A stretch of DNA of 64,000 bases from Nocardia rosealba. Lineage in GTDB: Bacteria > Actinomycetota > Actinomycetes > Mycobacteriales > Mycobacteriaceae. A model generated the notes under the pieces. It did no database searches. It worked only from the letters and a program-made list of their open reading frames with translations, and was not told the origin of the DNA. Location of the stretch: contig NZ_JAIWNA010000010.1 of assembly GCF_020216065.1 (NCBI RefSeq), positions 124,001 through 188,000 on the forward strand, read 5' to 3'. Each line of letters begins with the position of its first letter. Position 1 is the first letter of the stretch. The position numbers were made by a program, and so were the translations under genes. Positions 63,948-64,000 of the stretch are shown piece by piece.

Positions 63948-64000
63948 ATGGTGTGCCCGTCGGGGGTCGGCGGTGATGGGGTCGTCCCGGTCAGTGGACA
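63948..64000 (-). promoter_or_regulatory. kshA promoter with 17-bp palindrome
   Basis: GTCCCGGTCAGTGGACA (63984-64000) ends at the window border. Its centre is 39 bp from CACCAT on the minus strand (63953-63948). The kshA ATG is 42 bases further on. A second site may lie beyond the window. Confidence 0.48.

Overview
The window is high-GC actinobacterial DNA, most likely from a Nocardia or a close relative in the mycolic-acid group. The evidence is a DprE2-type reductase beside cobL in the M. tuberculosis-like cob order, mycofactocin-coupled dehydrogenases, a rifampicin-element-controlled HelR motor, and a full actinobacterial steroid ring-degradation gene set. Species assignment is an inference, since no database could be searched.

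Region 1 (about 0.1-19 kb) is an aerobic cobalamin region: cobL, cobK, a cobI-cobJ fusion, cobH, cobG and cobN. cobN lies behind a clear cobalamin riboswitch. cobM is missing from its usual place between cobL and cobK, and cobK appears to start at CTG. Interspersed are a PadR regulator with its operator, an AsnC regulator divergent from a dimethylargininase-like hydrolase, a Deinococcus-type RNA ligase, a DHFR-family gene broken by one stop codon, a MerR regulator fused to sliding-clamp domains, and a MarR plus paired SMR transporter set.

Region 2 (about 19-28 kb) is mixed housekeeping and accessory DNA: a thioesterase behind a KstR-like box, a sirtuin with a DUF5655-like partner, a drug-efflux MFS pump with a three-repeat beta-sandwich tail, and an HxlR regulator whose 63-bp control region is duplicated in front of a nearby SDR gene.

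Region 3 (about 28-64 kb) is a steroid catabolic cluster. KshA/KshB (9-alpha-hydroxylase), two KstD-like dehydrogenases, HsaA/HsaB (4-hydroxylase), HsaC (extradiol dioxygenase), HsaD-like hydrolase and HsaE/HsaF/HsaG make an apparently complete path from a 3-ketosteroid through ring B opening and ring A cleavage to pyruvate and propionyl-CoA. A Baeyer-Villiger monooxygenase, an esterase, several SDRs and small SnoaL/Dabb proteins surround them. Propionyl-CoA disposal commonly uses B12-dependent methylmalonyl-CoA mutase, a possible link to Region 1.

The most interesting signal is in the promoters of Region 3. A 17-bp palindrome, roughly nTCCCGnTnRnCGGGAn, occurs 13 times in eight intergenic regions and nowhere else that I noticed. 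Its centre lies 38-39 bp upstream of a plausible -10 hexamer for ten transcription units. Sites are 29-31 bp apart in one-way promoters and 37-38 bp apart in divergent ones. This looks like an activator regulon different from the known KstR/KstR2 systems. The cluster is interrupted at about 34-42 kb by an accessory block (lipoprotein esterase, DUF1877-like, SMI1/KNR4, MmyB-type regulator, NUDIX) that lacks the motif. No tRNA, rRNA, CRISPR array or insertion sequence was recognised.
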